Assembly: GCF_010727475.1 (NCBI RefSeq)
Contig: NZ_AP022567.1
Span: forward strand, 5,828,001-5,892,000
Source: Mycolicibacterium mageritense
GTDB lineage: Bacteria > Actinomycetota > Actinomycetes > Mycobacteriales > Mycobacteriaceae
Length of the DNA: 64,000 bases
Direction: 5' to 3'
The notes beneath the pieces were generated by a model. That model did no database searches, was not told where the DNA came from, and saw only the letters and a list, made by a program, of their open reading frames with translations. The translations under genes and the position numbers were made by a program. The number at the start of each line of letters is the position of its first letter. Position 1 is the stretch's first letter. Of the stretch, positions 25,729-34,141 are shown piece after piece.

Positions 25729-26211
25729 ATGGCCATCCTCGACATCCCCGCCGACAGCCGCTTCCGCGCTGTCAAGACCACCCCGCACGCCGCGCACCAG
25801 CGCGCAGCGGCCCACATGCCTGCGCCGGTGCGTCGCCGCCGCCCGGTGCCCGGGCGCCCCGCGGGTGCCGCGTTGCGGTACCGCGGCACCGGCGTGCTGA
25901 TGTCGCGCGCGTCGCATCGCCGCCGGCCGATCACGCCGGTCACCACGGTGCTGTTGGCGCTGGTCGCGGCCGCCATCACGGTGTGGCTGGGGCTGGTGGC
26001 GCAGCTGGGTGGAGTCGTCGGTACTCCCGCGCCCGCCCTTGGCGAACTGGCTGTGGTGCAGGTCCAGTCGGGGGAGACGCTGCAGCACGTAGCCCGACGC
26101 GTGGCACCCGACGCCCCCGTGGCCGACGTGGTTCAGCAGATCCGCGACCTCAACCAGCTCGATTCGTCGGCCATCGACGCCGGTCAGACCCTGATCGCCC
26201 CGGTCGGCTGA
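25729..26211 (+). CDS. chiZ: Damage-inducible cell-division inhibitor ChiZ-like, LysM protein
   Basis: 160 residues from ATG 25729 with GAAAGG 8 nt upstream. The N-terminal 65 residues are Arg/Pro-rich and cytoplasmic. One transmembrane segment is at about residues 73-92, and a C-terminal LysM domain (GELAVVQVQSGETLQHVARRV) covers about 103-157. This is the layout of Rv2719c, a DNA-damage-induced cell-wall hydrolase/division regulator. It diverges from lexA and has its own LexA boxes and a RecA-NDp motif upstream. Confidence 0.9.
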   Translation: MAILDIPADSRFRAVKTTPHAAHQRAAAHMPAPVRRRRPVPGRPAGAALRYRGTGVLMSRASHRRRPITPVTTVLLALVAAAITVWLGLVAQLGGVVGTPAPALGELAVVQVQSGETLQHVARRVAPDAPVADVVQQIRDLNQLDSSAIDAGQTLIAPVG

Positions 26212-26251
26212 GACCGGTGCCGTGAGCGTCGAATCGTCCAGGTGCGCAATG

Positions 26252-26265
26252 CCACTCGCGAGTGG
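26252..26265. promoter_or_regulatory. Perfect 14-bp palindrome between chiZ and nrdR
   Basis: CCACTCGCGAGTGG is a perfect palindrome 110 bp upstream of the nrdR start. It could be an operator or weak hairpin. It does not match the AT-rich NrdR box known from other bacteria. Confidence 0.35.
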
Positions 26266-26374
26266 TCTGGCCGCCTATGCGTCATGGGGACCGGACGTGA
26301 GTCCGCCGATCCCGGCGCGGGTACGCTCAAGGGCGCTCGAACTAGTTGTCCTGCGGCGTGACGAAGGAGCGGTG

Positions 26375-26824
26375 ATGCACTGTCCGTTCTGCCGTCATCC
26401 CGATTCGCGGGTGGTCGACTCCAGGGAGACCGACGAAGGGCAAGCGATCAGGCGGCGTCGATCGTGCCCGGAGTGTGGCCGCCGGTTCACCACGGTCGAA
26501 ACCGCGGTGCTCGCAGTCGTCAAACGCAGCGGCGTGACCGAGCCGTTCAGCCGTGAGAAGGTTATCCGCGGCGTGCGCAGGGCCTGTCAGGGCAGGCAGG
26601 TCGACGATGATGCCCTCAACCTCCTGGCGCAGCAGGTCGAAGACGCGGTGCGGGGATTGGGTTCGCCCGAGATTCCCAGTCACGAGGTCGGCCTGGCGAT
26701 TCTGGGGCCACTGCGCGAACTGGACGAAGTCGCTTACCTCCGATTCGCGTCGGTGTACCGGTCCTTTTCGTCGGCCGAAGATTTCGAACGCGAGATCGCG
26801 ACGCTGCGGGCGCACCGCAGCTAA
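26375..26824 (+). CDS. nrdR: Transcriptional repressor NrdR
   Basis: 149 residues from ATG 26375, with GAAGGAG upstream; the frame extends further but has no conserved sequence there. NrdR represses ribonucleotide reductase genes according to the ATP/dATP state. The zinc ribbon uses Cys3, Cys6, Cys31 and Cys34. An ATP-cone covers about residues 46-136. Placement after the lexA/chiZ pair is the standard mycobacterial order. Confidence 0.96.
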   Translation: MHCPFCRHPDSRVVDSRETDEGQAIRRRRSCPECGRRFTTVETAVLAVVKRSGVTEPFSREKVIRGVRRACQGRQVDDDALNLLAQQVEDAVRGLGSPEIPSHEVGLAILGPLRELDEVAYLRFASVYRSFSSAEDFEREIATLRAHRS

Positions 26825-26827
26825 CCC

Positions 26828-27514
26828 TCAATCGAGTTGCACGGTGCCGTCGTGGATGGCGCGGCCAGCGACGCGCACCCATCCCTCAGGGCTCCAACGG
26901 GTGTAGATTTCTGACCCTTTCCCTTGGATGATCGTCAGATCCCGGCTGAGGTAGTCGGTCATCCGGACGGCCGCCGCACCGGTCGCCTCGTCCTCGGGAA
27001 TGCCGAGATGCGCGGCGAACGCACGGGACCGCAGCACTCCGCCCTCGGCGTCCACCCATGCCCAGAGATAGTGCTCGGTGTCGTCGTCGTAGTCGTCGGG
27101 ATCGGCGGCCAGCACTTCGTCCACGGTGGCGAGGTCGTGGATCGCAAAGCCAGGTGCCCATTCCGATCGCGCGTTGACGGCGGCCAGCTCCCCGTCGTAC
27201 TCGACCTGCACGATTCCGGCAGGCACCTGCAGGGTCTTTATCGGGCGTCCGGAGTCGCGCAGCCACCACGAGGCTCCGACGGTCGGATGTCCGGCGAACG
27301 GCAATTCGGCGGCCGGGGTGAAGATGCGGGCCCGCGCGGAGTTGCCGCCGGGTTCCGGCAGGTCGACGAAAATCGTTTCGCTGTAACCCAATTCGGTGGC
27401 GATTCGCTGTCGGTCGCCCGGATCGACCGTGCTGTTGTCGACCACGCCCAGCGGATTGCCGAAGCGCCCGTCGGAATCGGTGAACACGCGCAACACTGTC
27501 ACGTCGATGGCCAT
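26828..27514 (-). CDS. PhzF-family isomerase-like protein
   Basis: 228 residues. It has PhzF/diaminopimelate-epimerase-fold motifs: VLRVFTDSDGRFGNPLGVV at the front, and FTPAAELPFAGHPTVGASWWL, which carries the family FAGHPT signature. PhzF proteins are isomerases or epimerases of small metabolites. The substrate here is unknown. It converges on nrdR (3 nt gap). Confidence 0.85.
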   Translation of the reverse strand: MAIDVTVLRVFTDSDGRFGNPLGVVDNSTVDPGDRQRIATELGYSETIFVDLPEPGGNSARARIFTPAAELPFAGHPTVGASWWLRDSGRPIKTLQVPAGIVQVEYDGELAAVNARSEWAPGFAIHDLATVDEVLAADPDDYDDDTEHYLWAWVDAEGGVLRSRAFAAHLGIPEDEATGAAAVRMTDYLSRDLTIIQGKGSEIYTRWSPEGWVRVAGRAIHDGTVQLD

Positions 27515-27563
27515 AGCCCGATGCTACTGGTTCCGCCCCACGGTCAAAGGGCCACGACGGCGG

Positions 27564-28595
27564 TCAGGTCGCGCTGCGCTCGTCGGCGCCCATCGCGTCG
27601 AGCACCGCGACCTGGGTGTCCACCGGACCGGTGAGGGTCGATTCGCTGATGCCGGTGCGCAGGAGTTTGCGCAGCAACTCCTGGTCGTAGACCGCGGGTT
27701 GCGTGGAGTCGATGAACCGTTCGACCACCTCGACGAACCGGTCGGGATCGTCGTGGAACGGAAAATGCCCGGACCCCTCGAAGATCTCAAGTCGGGCACC
27801 GGGCATCGCTGCGTGTGCCATCCGGGCGTGGCTGACGGGGATCACCGAATCACAGTCGCCCCAAACCAGTTGCACCGGAACGGATTCTGTCAAGTAACAG
27901 CGGTCAAGCATGGTGACCACCTGGCCGCGCCAGTCCACCACGGCCCGAAGCGTGCGGGCGAAGGCCGACGACGCGGTGGGTTCGGGCAGATCGGCGAGGA
28001 TGCGCAGCATGTCGGGGATGTCGCGCCCGGTGCCCGTGGAGCCGAAGAACATTCCGGCGGCCCGCCCGACGATCTGTAGTGCGGGCAGCATGAGTGGCAA
28101 GCGGAGCAGGGCCAGCGCCTCGCTGCCCATCGGCAGCGACGCGATGCGCAGTGCGATGTTGACGTCCTTCGTGACGCCGCCGGCGCCGACGAGAATCAGC
28201 CGGTCCACCAATTGCGGGAACTGGTAGGCGAACTGCATCGCGACGCCGCCGCCCAGGGAATGCCCGATCACCGTGACATGCTCGATGTCGAGAACGCTGA
28301 GCAGGTCGCGCATGCCGTTGGCGTAGGCGGCGACGGAGTAGTCGGCCCGCGGCTTGTCCGAGCGGCCGTGGCCCAGCAGGTCGGGCGCGATCACGGTGAA
28401 CCGCTGTGCCAGCGCGTTTTGCACGGTGTGCCACGTCGTGGAGTTGTCGCCGATGCCGTGGATCAACAGGATCGCGGGTCCGGAACCCGCCACCCGGTAG
28501 GCGCGGCGATAACCGTGGATGGTGCGGAACTCCAGCGTTGGTGTGGCGTCCCGCACGGTGCGCAGATTGGGCTTGCGTTCGGTCATGGTCGCCAA
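27564..28595 (-). CDS. Alpha/beta-hydrolase (Rv2715-like)
   Basis: 343 residues. A complete alpha/beta-hydrolase fold protein: oxyanion segment LLIHGIGDNSTTW, nucleophile Ser113 in GHSLGGG, an Asp in GDCDSVIP and the His in EGSGHFPFHDDP. The substrate is unknown. It follows the PAC2 gene by 27 nt on the same strand, and the two are probably one transcript. Confidence 0.88.
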   Translation of the reverse strand: MATMTERKPNLRTVRDATPTLEFRTIHGYRRAYRVAGSGPAILLIHGIGDNSTTWHTVQNALAQRFTVIAPDLLGHGRSDKPRADYSVAAYANGMRDLLSVLDIEHVTVIGHSLGGGVAMQFAYQFPQLVDRLILVGAGGVTKDVNIALRIASLPMGSEALALLRLPLMLPALQIVGRAAGMFFGSTGTGRDIPDMLRILADLPEPTASSAFARTLRAVVDWRGQVVTMLDRCYLTESVPVQLVWGDCDSVIPVSHARMAHAAMPGARLEIFEGSGHFPFHDDPDRFVEVVERFIDSTQPAVYDQELLRKLLRTGISESTLTGPVDTQVAVLDAMGADERSAT

Positions 28596-28622
28596 CCTCG
28601 CTGTCGTCCCGGCGTCGGGCGC

Positions 28623-29630
28623 TTACGGATAGGTGTCGCCGTCGCTTCCGTTCCCGTCCTTGTACTTGTCGTCCTTGAACTTCTCGCCGGTCTGCTGGGC
28701 CAGGAACCGCTCGAACTCGGCGCCCAGCTCATCGCCGCTGGGCAGTTCGTCGTCCCGTGCCAGCAGAGACCGATTCTCTTGTGCGGCAACGAACGCATCG
28801 TACTGGCGCTCGAGCGCGGTCACCACTTGGGCCACCTCGCTACTGGCCTCGACCTGCTCGTTGATCTTGCTGTAGACCTCGGCCCCTGCTTCGGACAGCG
28901 CGGCGAGCGGCAGTTGCAGCGAACCGGTCCTGGCCACCTCGGCCAGCAGCGCCTCGGCGGCCGGGGGATAGGCCGTCTGGGCCAGGTAGTGCGGGACGTG
29001 CACGGTGAAGCCGACGACCTCGTGGCCGTGCTGGGCCATCCGGAACTCCAGAAGGTTCGACACACTGGCGGGCACCTGCACTTCGCCGACCCACGGCGTG
29101 TGATCGGAGATGAGCTCCTTGTCGTTGGCGTGCGCGGTCAACGTGACCGGCCGGGTGTGCGGCACGGCCATCGGGATGGTGCCGAGGCCGATGATGCGGC
29201 GGACGCCGAGTTGTTCTGCGAGCAGCCGGACCGCGGTGATGAATCGCTCCCAGCGCAGGTCGGGTTCAAGACCGGCGAGCAACAGAAACGGAGTTCCGAC
29301 GCTGTCGTGCAGCGCATAGAGGTTGAGTTCCGGATCCTCGTATGCGGTGAAGTGGTCGGTCTTGAACGTCATGAGCGGGCGTCGCGACCGGTAGTCGAGC
29401 AGTTCGTCGATGGCGAACGACGCCACGAGCTCGGTGTCCAGGGTGTTCTTGAGGTGCTCGGCGGCGAGCCGGATCGCGTGTCCCGCGTCGGAGAAGCCCT
29501 CCAACGCATGGATCAGCACCGGGCCGCGGCCATCGGACGACGACAGCTGCGGCGCGGGAAATTCGAGCTCGTACATACCGCTCTGGTCGGGCTGGTAGTG
29601 CTGCTCGGGGTTCTCGCTGCTATCGGCCAT
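28623..29630 (-). CDS. PAC2-family protein (Rv2714-like)
   Basis: 335 residues; ATG 29630 or the internal ATG before YELEFP (residue 19) could be the start. The N-terminal PAC2 (proteasome assembly chaperone-like) domain includes PVLIHALEGFSDAGHAIRLAAEHL and later LGVRRIIGLGTIPMAVPHTRPV. The C-terminus is charged and ends in a Lys/Asp/Gly stretch. Mycobacteria have a proteasome, but a chaperone role is not established for this protein. Confidence 0.85.
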   Translation of the reverse strand: MADSSENPEQHYQPDQSGMYELEFPAPQLSSSDGRGPVLIHALEGFSDAGHAIRLAAEHLKNTLDTELVASFAIDELLDYRSRRPLMTFKTDHFTAYEDPELNLYALHDSVGTPFLLLAGLEPDLRWERFITAVRLLAEQLGVRRIIGLGTIPMAVPHTRPVTLTAHANDKELISDHTPWVGEVQVPASVSNLLEFRMAQHGHEVVGFTVHVPHYLAQTAYPPAAEALLAEVARTGSLQLPLAALSEAGAEVYSKINEQVEASSEVAQVVTALERQYDAFVAAQENRSLLARDDELPSGDELGAEFERFLAQQTGEKFKDDKYKDGNGSDGDTYP

Positions 29631-29810
29631 TCACTCAGTCTCCTCGCCATGCAGGCAGTCCGGCGGATCGCTCCTGCGCCGCGTGCCTTACTTCCTAGTG
29701 TCTCGCATTCACCCGCGGTGGGCTGGTTGCGCCCCGCATGTTCGTTCGAACGTAGTGCCACCCGGCCTGCATTCCTGCCAAGAGCGCGCAGGTGGGGCAA
29801 GATCGATGGG

Positions 29811-30617
29811 ATGCGATCCAGGTTGGCCCGGGTGGGCGTGGTGTGTGCGAGCGTGCTCGCACTCTCGGCCTGCGGTCGCGCGGCATCGCCGCAAGCCACG
29901 AGTGCCACGGTTGCTGTACCCACCACGACCGTGCAGGTAACCCCGCAGGCCAACACGGTCGCGTCCGCGGGAGCGGTCGACCCGGACCCGCGGGTCGGCG
30001 CGGTGTTCCTCGGCGGGGATTCGTGGCACACCTGCAGCGCTGCGGTGCTCGACACTCCCGGCGGGGATCTGATCCTCACCGCGGCGCACTGCCTGACCGA
30101 CGGCGTCGACACCACGTTCGTCCCGGGTTTCCACGACGATGCCGACAACCCGTGGCACGTTCGCGCGGTCTATCTGGATCCGCGATGGCTCACCGATCAG
30201 GATCCTCAGGCGGATTTCGCGATCGCACGGGTGAGCCGCGACGACGGGGTCACGGTGCAGTCCGACGCGGGTGGCGGGCTGCTGCTGGGCGCCGCGCCGC
30301 CGGCGGGCACGGCCGTGACGGTCACCGGCTACCCGATGGGTGAGGGTGGCGGACCGCTCGGTTGTCGCGGCGTGACCGGCACGGAACAGGGTTTCCCGTC
30401 GTTGCCGTGCGCCGGGCTCACCAACGGGTTCAGCGGGGCACCGTGGACCGTCGGGTCGACCGTGACGGGTCTGGTCGGCGGGCTCGACGGCGGCGGATGC
30501 GACGACGACGTGTCGTTCTCGCCCCGCTTCGACACCGCGATCGCCGCCGTGTTGGCCCGCGCGGAAGCCGGCGGCGACGGCGATGCGGCGCCCGCGGCGT
30601 TCGGCGACGACTGCTAG
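29811..30617 (+). CDS. Secreted lipoprotein trypsin-like serine protease
   Basis: 268 residues from ATG 29811; the frame is open far upstream but that part is antisense to the PAC2 gene. A lipobox (LSAC) puts the lipidated cysteine at residue 21. The protease triad is His93 (LTAAHC), Asp135 (QADFAIARV) and Ser208 (NGFSGAPW). The usual GDSGGP is changed to GFSGAP, as in some surface and glutamyl-endopeptidase-like members. The stop is directly adjacent to the stop of sthA on the opposite strand. Confidence 0.82.
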   Translation: MRSRLARVGVVCASVLALSACGRAASPQATSATVAVPTTTVQVTPQANTVASAGAVDPDPRVGAVFLGGDSWHTCSAAVLDTPGGDLILTAAHCLTDGVDTTFVPGFHDDADNPWHVRAVYLDPRWLTDQDPQADFAIARVSRDDGVTVQSDAGGGLLLGAAPPAGTAVTVTGYPMGEGGGPLGCRGVTGTEQGFPSLPCAGLTNGFSGAPWTVGSTVTGLVGGLDGGGCDDDVSFSPRFDTAIAAVLARAEAGGDGDAAPAAFGDDC

Positions 30618-32024
30618 CTAGACCCGGAACTGGTTGAGCGCACGCAGTTTGTTCATCACGTCGAGTGCGGCGACCTTGTAGGCCTCGGAGAAAGTCGGGT
30701 AGTTGAACACCGCGTCGACGAGGTATTCGACGGTGCCGCCACAACCCATCACGGCCTGGCCGATGTGCACCATCTCGGTGGCACTCGTGCCGAAGATGTG
30801 CACGCCGAGGATCTTGAGATCCTCGGTCGAGACCAGCAGCTTGAGCATTCCGTAGGAGTCGCCGGCGATCTGACCGCGGGCCAGCTCCCGATACCGCGAC
30901 ACCCCGACTTCGTAGGGGATCGAGTTCTTGGTCAGATCCACTTCGGTCGCGCCGACGTAGGACACCTCGGGAATCGAGTAGATGCCGATCGGCTGCAGGT
31001 CGGTGATGTCCTTGGCGGGTTCACCGAACGCGTGATACGCGGCCAGCCGGCCTTGGTCCATCGACGTGGCGGCCAGCGCCGGGAAACCGATGACGTCGCC
31101 GACGGCGTAGATGTGGTCGACCTTGGTCTGGAAGTTGTCGTCGACGAAGATCCGGCCGCGGTTGTCGACCTCCAACCCGGCGTTCTCGACGTCGAGGTGC
31201 TCCGTCTGGCCCTGTCGGCCCGCCGAGTACATCACGGTCTCGGCGGGAATCTGCTTGCCGCTGGCCAGCGTCGTGACCGTGCCGGCCGACCCGACGTCGA
31301 CGGCGGTCACCTCCTCACCGAACCGGAAGGTGACGGCCAGGTCGCGCAGGTGGAACTTGAGCGCTTCGACGATCTCGGGGTCGCAGAAATCGAGCATCGA
31401 GTCGCGCTTCTCGACCACGGTGACCTTGGTGCCGAGCGCGGCGAACATCGAGGCGTACTCGATGCCGATGACGCCGGCGCCGACCACGACCATCGACGTG
31501 GGAAGCGATTTGAGGTCGAGGATGCCGTCGGAGTCCAGCACCCGGTCTTCGTCGAACTCGACACCGGTGGGCCTGGCGGGCTTGGTGCCGGTGGCGATCA
31601 CGATGTATTCGCCGCTGACAGTGGTCCGTTCACCGCGCGTCGGCTCTTCGACCAGCACGGTGTGGGCGTCGACGAATCTGCCGTGTCCGCTGATCAGGTC
31701 GATGCGGTTGCGCATCAGTTGATTGCGCACCACGTCCTGTTCCCGCCCGATCACATGCTGTGTGCGGGCCAGCAGGTCGGCCGGCGTGATCTTCTCCTTG
31801 ACGCGGTAGCTGGCGCCGTACAGCTCGCGCTGGCTCATCCCGGTCAGATAGACGACGGCTTCCCGCAGCGTCTTGGAGGGAATGGTGCCGGTGTTGACGC
31901 AGACGCCGCCGAGCATCCGTCCCCGCTCCACCACGGCAACGGTCTTGCCGAGCTTCGCCGCCGCGATCGCGGCCTTCTGTCCGCCCGGACCTGAACCGAT
32001 GACGACGAGGTCATACTCCAGCAT
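30618..32024 (-). CDS. sthA: Soluble pyridine nucleotide transhydrogenase SthA
   Basis: 468 residues from ATG 32024, giving MLEYDLVVIGSGPGGQ; this start matches the 468-residue M. tuberculosis protein, while ATG 32033 would add three residues. It transfers hydride between NADPH and NAD to balance the pools. It is an FAD protein of the disulfide reductase family, but the motif GGVCVNTGTIPSKT has only one of the two redox cysteines, as expected for SthA. The C-terminal dimerisation domain is intact. Confidence 0.95.
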   Translation of the reverse strand: MLEYDLVVIGSGPGGQKAAIAAAKLGKTVAVVERGRMLGGVCVNTGTIPSKTLREAVVYLTGMSQRELYGASYRVKEKITPADLLARTQHVIGREQDVVRNQLMRNRIDLISGHGRFVDAHTVLVEEPTRGERTTVSGEYIVIATGTKPARPTGVEFDEDRVLDSDGILDLKSLPTSMVVVGAGVIGIEYASMFAALGTKVTVVEKRDSMLDFCDPEIVEALKFHLRDLAVTFRFGEEVTAVDVGSAGTVTTLASGKQIPAETVMYSAGRQGQTEHLDVENAGLEVDNRGRIFVDDNFQTKVDHIYAVGDVIGFPALAATSMDQGRLAAYHAFGEPAKDITDLQPIGIYSIPEVSYVGATEVDLTKNSIPYEVGVSRYRELARGQIAGDSYGMLKLLVSTEDLKILGVHIFGTSATEMVHIGQAVMGCGGTVEYLVDAVFNYPTFSEAYKVAALDVMNKLRALNQFRV

Positions 32025-32111
32025 CGAACCCATGGGTGAGTGTTTACGCCGGTTGCTCCGATCTCGCACGCGGACCACGCCAAACAACGTGTTAACAAAT
32101 CCGCGGGCGGG

Positions 32112-32138
32112 TTATCCCCAGGTTGGAATTCATCCACA
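32112..32138 (+). promoter_or_regulatory. Two DnaA-box-like 9-mers in the sthA/DUF4192 divergent region
   Basis: TTATCCCCA at 32112-32120 and TCATCCACA at 32130-32138 each differ by one base from TTATCCACA and lie in the same direction, with starts 18 bp apart. They could be DnaA-binding sites acting on transcription. Chance matches are possible. Confidence 0.3.
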
Positions 32139-32201
32139 GGCCGACGCGTACAGGGTGCCACGGCGCGCGCCGGTGACGGTGCCCGTTGCCACGGTCAACC
32201 C

Positions 32202-33257
32202 ATGACCACAGCACCCGACACCCCCGAATCTCCGCTCGACAATCCCGGTTCGCTGATCGCCGCGCTACCCGCGGTGCTCGGGTTCGTCCCCGAGCAATCG
32301 CTGGTTGTCGTGACCACCGATCACGGACAGCTGGGATGCGTCATGCGCATGGATCTTTCCGACGACATGGACGAACCGGTCGCGCACCTGGCCGAGGTCG
32401 CCGCGGCGGCCGAACCGCACGGCGTGGTCGCCGTCATCGTGGACGAGAACGGCGCCGACTGTCTGCAATGCGGCGACGCCCACCGGCACCTGGCCGACAC
32501 CCTGGCGTACGAGCTCGCCGCTCACGGTGTCGAGCTGTTGGCCGTGCACGTCGTCGACCGCGTCGAGGTGGGTGGCCGCTGGCACTGCGTCGACTGGTGC
32601 GGTCGGGGCGGTGTGATCGAGGATCCGCTGTCGACGCCGATGGCTGCGGCAGCAGTGCTTGACGGCCGCAGGCTGTACCGGCGCCGCGCGGAGCTCGTGC
32701 AGACCGTCGAAGCCGACCCGGCCCGCGGGGATCGGCTGCGTGCGGTGATCGCAGGCATGCTGCCGGGCCCGCGCAGGCGCGCCCAGATCCGCGCGGAGGT
32801 CGAATCGGCCATCGCCGCCGCCGACGAGCTGTCGCAGGGCATCGTGCTGTCCGACGCCAGGATGGCGCGGTTGGCCGTGGCGTTGGGGCATCCGCACGTG
32901 CGCGACACCCTGTATGCACTCGCGGTCGGGGACAACGCCGGTGCTGCCGAGGCGTTGTGGGCCGAGTTGGCTCGTGCGCTTCCCGAACCGTGGCGGGCCG
33001 ACGCGCTGGTGCTGCTGGCGTTTTCGGCGTATGTCCGCGGCGACGGCCCATTGGCCGGGGTGTCGCTGGACGCGGCGCTGCGGTGCAGCCCCGAGCACCG
33101 CATGGCGGGCATGCTCGACACGGCCCTGCAAACGGGCATGCGGCCCGAGCAGATCCGTGAACTGGCGCTCAGCGGCTACCGTCAGGCCGACCGGCTCGGC
33201 GTGCGGCTACCGGCGCGACGGACGTTCAGCGGCGGCACCTCGCGGACCGAGGCGTAG
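32202..33257 (+). CDS. DUF4192 protein (Rv2712c-like)
   Basis: 351 residues from ATG 32202. The DUF4192 N-terminus (LDNPGSLIAALPAVLGFVPEQSLVVVTT) is typical. It has several cysteines in the CLQCGD and HCVDWCGRG segments. The C-terminal half is helical and repeats Ala-rich units (AEALWAELARALPEPWRADALVLLAFSAYVRGDGPLAGVSLDAAL) that look TPR-like. The family is common in actinobacteria and its function is unknown. It diverges from sthA over 177 bp and converges on ideR (14 nt gap). Confidence 0.82.
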   Translation: MTTAPDTPESPLDNPGSLIAALPAVLGFVPEQSLVVVTTDHGQLGCVMRMDLSDDMDEPVAHLAEVAAAAEPHGVVAVIVDENGADCLQCGDAHRHLADTLAYELAAHGVELLAVHVVDRVEVGGRWHCVDWCGRGGVIEDPLSTPMAAAAVLDGRRLYRRRAELVQTVEADPARGDRLRAVIAGMLPGPRRRAQIRAEVESAIAAADELSQGIVLSDARMARLAVALGHPHVRDTLYALAVGDNAGAAEALWAELARALPEPWRADALVLLAFSAYVRGDGPLAGVSLDAALRCSPEHRMAGMLDTALQTGMRPEQIRELALSGYRQADRLGVRLPARRTFSGGTSRTEA

Positions 33258-33271
33258 GTATGAGTGACCCG

Positions 33272-33967
33272 TCAGACCTTCTCGACCTTGACGGCATGCG
33301 CCATCTGATGCGGCAGCTCGACCTGTTCGTGGCCGGGGATCAGGATCATCACGCCGCCGTGGTCGTTGGCCTCGACGGTGACCCTGGCATTGGGCACCAC
33401 CCCGGCGTCCTTGAGCCTGCCGATCAGCTCGGTGTCGCCCTGGACGTGCTCGGTCAACTGACGGACCACCACCGCGACGGGCAGCCCGACGGGCAATTCG
33501 GTGAGCCGCACGAGGCTGGCCGTGTCCGAACCGAAGCTGCCTGGACCGACGCCGAGTTCGGACAGCCCAGGGATGGGGTTGCCGAACGGGGACGTGGTGG
33601 GGTTGTTGAGCACCTGCACAAGCCGGCGCTCGACGTCTTCACTCATCACGTGTTCCCAGCGGCACGCCTCGGCGTGGACGTCCTCCCATGGCAGTCCGAT
33701 GACATCGACGAGCAGCCGCTCGGCCAACCGGTGCTTGCGCATCACGGCGATGGCGAGCGCGCGGCCCTTGTCGGTCAGTTCCAGGTGCCGGTCGCCTGCC
33801 ACGTGCAGCAGGCCGTCGCGTTCCATGCGCGACACGGTCTGGCTCACGGTGGGGCCGCTCTGGTCGAGCCGTTCGGCTATGCGTGCACGCAGCGGCACCA
33901 CGCCCTCTTCCTCGAGGTCGTAGATGGTCCGCAGGTACATCTCGGTGGTATCGACAAGATCGTTCAT
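33272..33967 (-). CDS. ideR: Iron-dependent repressor IdeR
   Basis: 231 residues from ATG 33967, giving MNDLVDTTEMYLRTIYDLEEEG, the known start of mycobacterial IdeR; nine extra in-frame residues upstream are unlikely. IdeR, a DtxR-family regulator, represses siderophore genes and activates storage genes when bound to Fe2+. The N-terminal winged helix, the metal-binding/dimer domain (ACRWEHVMSEDVERRL) and the C-terminal SH3-like domain are all present. It follows sigB on the same strand after a strong hairpin. Confidence 0.97.
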   Translation of the reverse strand: MNDLVDTTEMYLRTIYDLEEEGVVPLRARIAERLDQSGPTVSQTVSRMERDGLLHVAGDRHLELTDKGRALAIAVMRKHRLAERLLVDVIGLPWEDVHAEACRWEHVMSEDVERRLVQVLNNPTTSPFGNPIPGLSELGVGPGSFGSDTASLVRLTELPVGLPVAVVVRQLTEHVQGDTELIGRLKDAGVVPNARVTVEANDHGGVMILIPGHEQVELPHQMAHAVKVEKV

Positions 33968-34095
33968 TCGCGCCTTCCCAGCCCCATACGTCACCGCACA
34001 GTCTACCGTTTTCGCCGGTTGAACTGCGGTGCAACATCGCGCCGATCGTCAACGAGCACGAACAGGGTAGTCGGGGCCCCAGCCAGGCCAGAAAT

Positions 34096-34132
34096 GCCCT
34101 GTGCCCGCCGGTACAACCGGCGGGCACAGGGC
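34096..34132 (-). terminator. Long hairpin downstream of sigB (factor-independent terminator candidate)
   Basis: A perfect 17-bp stem (34096-34112 with 34116-34132) closes on a 3-nt loop. It starts 9 nt after the sigB stop on the minus strand and 128 bp before the ideR start. It lacks a U-tract, the form often reported for mycobacterial terminators. It could reduce read-through from sigB into ideR. Confidence 0.7.
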
Positions 34133-34141
34133 AGGATCGAG

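Noticed and set aside
29743..29752. CGTTCGAACG palindrome before the lipoprotein protease gene
   Set aside because: It contains GTTCGAAC but not the TCGAAC-N4-GTTCGA arrangement, so it is not a LexA box.
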